Positions 61,923-64,000 of a stretch of DNA of 64,000 nucleotides are shown piece after piece. The first letter of the stretch is position 1, and every line of letters starts with the position of its first letter. Under the pieces are notes generated by a model. That model was not told the origin of the DNA. It did no database searches and was given only the letters and a program-made list of their open reading frames with translations. Both the position numbers and the translations under genes were made by a program. Source of the stretch: Lysinibacillus_B sp042920265 (GTDB lineage: Bacteria; Bacillota; Bacilli; Bacillales_A; Planococcaceae); the NCBI RefSeq assembly GCF_042920265.1, contig NZ_JBDQZI010000007.1:1-64000 (forward strand), given 5' to 3'.

Positions 61923-62794
61923 CGAAGGAGCTACTGTTACAAAGTGAGTGGCAGAAAAGAATTGGCTCCTCGAAGCTTGCAACTAAATCAAAGCTTCGTG
62001 GTCAACATAAAGGCTCACACCGTTCCAATCGCTTTGGCTCCTCGATGGACTTTAGTGATTTCCGTGAATACCATGCGGGTGACGATGTACGTCAAGTAGA
62101 CTGGAATGTATATGCCCGTACAGAAAAGTATTTTATTAAACGTTTTTTAGACGAGCAAGAAATGAGAGTACATATTTTACTCGATGCATCGAAATCGATG
62201 GTTCATCCAGAAAAATGGCTGCTTGCAAGACAGTTAGCGCTCGCACTTGGGCAGCTCGTGCTACAAAATGATGATCGGCTTTCTTTTTCCGTTATTTCGG
62301 CACAGCCGGTCATACCATTCCGTAAAAAAGGCGCCACGTATAAGCAAGCGTTTGCGCATACAATCGCTAGTTTGCAACGACCATCCTTAAAGGATTCGTT
62401 TGTACAGCATGCCATGAAGCAGCTAGCAAAAGGGCAAACGGTGCTCATACTCATTACAGACGGACTGGAGCCGATTGCTGAGTGGGAGGCGCTTATTCAA
62501 CGATTACCACGCTATGCTGGTGATATTCGGATCATTCAAATTGAAACACAGGAAGAAATGAAACCGAACTTTACTGGGGATGTGGAGCTTTATGATATTG
62601 AAACAGATGAGAAGTTAAATATTTCTGTATCCAATCAAATCATCCAGCAGTATATCAATAAAAAAGCAGAGCACGAAAAAAAATTCCAGCTGCTTTGCGC
62701 TAAATATGGTGTAGCAACAATTCAACTCGTTGCGGAAGAAGGGTTTTCAAGCGCTTTTTTCCACCGTCTAAAAAAAGCGAATTGGATTATGTGA
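61919..62794 (+). CDS. DUF58 domain protein
   Basis: A 291-residue protein. FSDFREYHAGDDVRQVDWNVYARTEKYFIKRFLDEQEM near residue 41 is the DUF58 signature, directly followed by a VWA-like strand with metal-site residues HILLDASKSM. VLILITDGLEPI near residue 175 is another VWA element. In MoxR operons it is a probable client of the ATPase. Starts inside the moxR gene end. Confidence 0.92.
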   Translation: MTKELLLQSEWQKRIGSSKLATKSKLRGQHKGSHRSNRFGSSMDFSDFREYHAGDDVRQVDWNVYARTEKYFIKRFLDEQEMRVHILLDASKSMVHPEKWLLARQLALALGQLVLQNDDRLSFSVISAQPVIPFRKKGATYKQAFAHTIASLQRPSLKDSFVQHAMKQLAKGQTVLILITDGLEPIAEWEALIQRLPRYAGDIRIIQIETQEEMKPNFTGDVELYDIETDEKLNISVSNQIIQQYINKKAEHEKKFQLLCAKYGVATIQLVAEEGFSSAFFHRLKKANWIM

Positions 62795-62805
62795 GGTGAC
62801 GATGG

Positions 62806-64000
62806 ATGGGGTTTATGAATGTCGCTTTTATCGGGATGATTATTTTTCCAATCATCGTCCTGCTGTATTATTTTTTCCGAAAGAAATATACGAAACAAAC
62901 CGTTTCCTCCACCCTTTTTTGGGAAGAACTTATGCAGGAAACAAAAGCGTCTCCGTATTTAAAAAAGCTACAAAAAAATAGCCTGTTATTTTTACAACTG
63001 GCAGCGCTCCTTTTACTTGTTTTCGCATTGATGAAGCCTTACTTACCGAGTACGAAAATAGCGGGCGAGCAAGTCATTTTTGTAGTGGACACTTCTGCTA
63101 CAATGCTTGCTGGGAAAGAGGCAACAACGTTTGAACAGCATAAAGATAAGATGAAGCAATTATTAAAAGACATGGATGGGAAAAGTATCACGCTCGTGAC
63201 GACAGGACGCCAGCCGACTGTTGTGCTACGTGAAGAAACGAATACTGCTGAAGTTGAAAAAGCAGTAGATACTTTAGAAGTTACATATGAGCAGGAACAT
63301 ATGGAGAAAGCGGTTGAAGTCGTACAAGCATTTATTGGTCAACGGACGACGGCGATCTATGTTTTTACGGATTCCTTAGAAAAGCAACAACTACCAGTTG
63401 AAAGTGCTTTTGTAGAATGGCATGTATATGGACAAACCGAGGAGCTAAATAATGTAGCTATTACGAAGTTTGCAGCAACTGCTCAAGGGGAACAGACGAC
63501 AGCACTTGTGCAGCTAACAAATGAAACCGATCAAACACAAAACATTACAATCGATTTATATGGTAAGGATCAGCGCCTTGTTTCAGAGCAGCTCACACTG
63601 GAGCAACATGACACAATCATCCATTTATTCAATCAATTACCACTGACGCCAACCATTACAGCGAAAATTGAAGTCAATGATGAGTATGCATTAGATAATG
63701 AATGGGTCACAACTATCCAGCAGGAGACAATCGAGGTCATGCTCGATCCATCAACACATACCCTTGTTCAAAAAGGGTTTGCTGCTGTTTATGATCACGT
63801 CACATTTTTTGATGACGCGACATTGAAGCAAGCAAACGAGCAGTCTTTACTCATTTCAAATGATGTTGCTTTATTAGACGGACAAAGCCCGGTTATATTA
63901 ATTGGTCGCAACGATGAAAGTAGTAAAGAGATGAATGCGTTTGCTAGTCCGTCATCTGCTGCGTTATTTAGTTTTAGTCCATTGCAAGATGTGTATGTCC
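62806..64000 (+). CDS. BatA-like VWA membrane protein, cut by the window edge
   Basis: At least 398 residues; the frame is open to the end of the window. Two N-terminal membrane helices (FIGMIIFPIIVLLYYFF, SLLFLQLAALLLLVFALM) surround a TLFWEELMQE stretch typical of BatA-type proteins, then a VWA domain begins with VIFVVDTSATMLAG, whose Asp-Ser-Thr pattern fits a MIDAS metal site. GAGGTGACG precedes the ATG. It completes the MoxR-DUF58-VWA set. Confidence 0.85.
   Translation, partial: MGFMNVAFIGMIIFPIIVLLYYFFRKKYTKQTVSSTLFWEELMQETKASPYLKKLQKNSLLFLQLAALLLLVFALMKPYLPSTKIAGEQVIFVVDTSATMLAGKEATTFEQHKDKMKQLLKDMDGKSITLVTTGRQPTVVLREETNTAEVEKAVDTLEVTYEQEHMEKAVEVVQAFIGQRTTAIYVFTDSLEKQQLPVESAFVEWHVYGQTEELNNVAITKFAATAQGEQTTALVQLTNETDQTQNITIDLYGKDQRLVSEQLTLEQHDTIIHLFNQLPLTPTITAKIEVNDEYALDNEWVTTIQQETIEVMLDPSTHTLVQKGFAAVYDHVTFFDDATLKQANEQSLLISNDVALLDGQSPVILIGRNDESSKEMNAFASPSSAALFSFSPLQDVYV

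Noticed and set aside
62796..62981. Short open frame starting near the VWA gene
   Set aside because: It is in another frame of the BatA-like gene, whose ribosome site, membrane helices and VWA motif are clear.
1..64000. CRISPR arrays, rRNA or tRNA genes, prophage genes
   Set aside because: No regularly spaced repeats, no rRNA or tRNA sequence and no phage structural genes were seen on either strand.

Overview
The window is a low-GC Firmicutes chromosome segment. Gene order follows the Bacillus subtilis yqf-yqg-yqh-comG-gcv-efp region closely (yqfW, ispG, yqfZ, yqgB/C, sodA, pbpA, pst; then rpmG, yqgN, yqgQ, an ltaS paralogue, yqgW, yqgX, yqgY, comGA-GG, gcvT-PA-PB, yqhL, lipM, yqhQ, yqhR, aroQ, yqhT, efp). 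Base composition and the departures from that order suggest a Planococcaceae/Caryophanaceae member of the Lysinibacillus/Solibacillus type. The genus is inference.

Layout. 1-5 kb: isoprenoid gene ispG with small membrane genes, superoxide dismutase and a fluoride channel pair. 5.3-12.2 kb: class B penicillin-binding protein PbpA, then the phosphate operon pstSCAB-phoU behind a four-repeat Pho box. 12.2-16.3 kb: arginase, a hydrolase, PpnP and a lipoprotein next to a 533-bp non-autonomous mobile element. 16.3-26 kb: a Trp T-box leader driving trpEG only, an ECF sigma factor with a fused regulator, an OhrR-like/glutathione peroxidase pair, DegV and an MFS exporter. 26-33.6 kb: rpmG, yqgN, yqgQ, a possible attenuator RNA, an LtaS-family enzyme, a broken amidase gene with a GC-rich repeat on one side and a second copy of the mobile element on the other, and MBL, YqgY and HTH genes. 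33.8-38.1 kb: comG competence pilus operon and aroK. 38.2-44 kb: glycine riboswitch with gcvT-gcvPA-gcvPB, a rhodanese and the octanoyltransferase lipM. These are linked through glycine cleavage and its lipoylated H protein. 44-51.4 kb: a variable island between lipM and yqhQ with an adenosylcobalamin-dependent ribonucleotide reductase interrupted by a 355-nt group I intron, an ECF sigma/regulator pair, an acetyltransferase, a frameshifted lipoprotein and a TauE-type permease. 51.5-55.2 kb: yqhQ, yqhR, aroQ, peptidase, efp. 55.3-64 kb: a seven-gene operon (surface protein, ABC ATPase and permease, Gln/Gly/Ser-rich membrane protein, MoxR ATPase, DUF58, VWA protein) that runs off the right edge.

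Most notable: the group I intron in the class II ribonucleotide reductase gene, whose P1, P10, P7 and P9 pairings can be read directly and whose removal restores a continuous 856-codon frame; two inverted copies of an about 535-bp element with matching terminal inverted repeats and 9-bp target duplications; an amidase gene whose catalytic halves are in reversed order; a regulator fused to a C-x2-C-x20-C-x2-C domain; and a promoter-attenuator-like RNA before the LtaS gene. All functions are read from sequence motifs and gene order; no searches were run.
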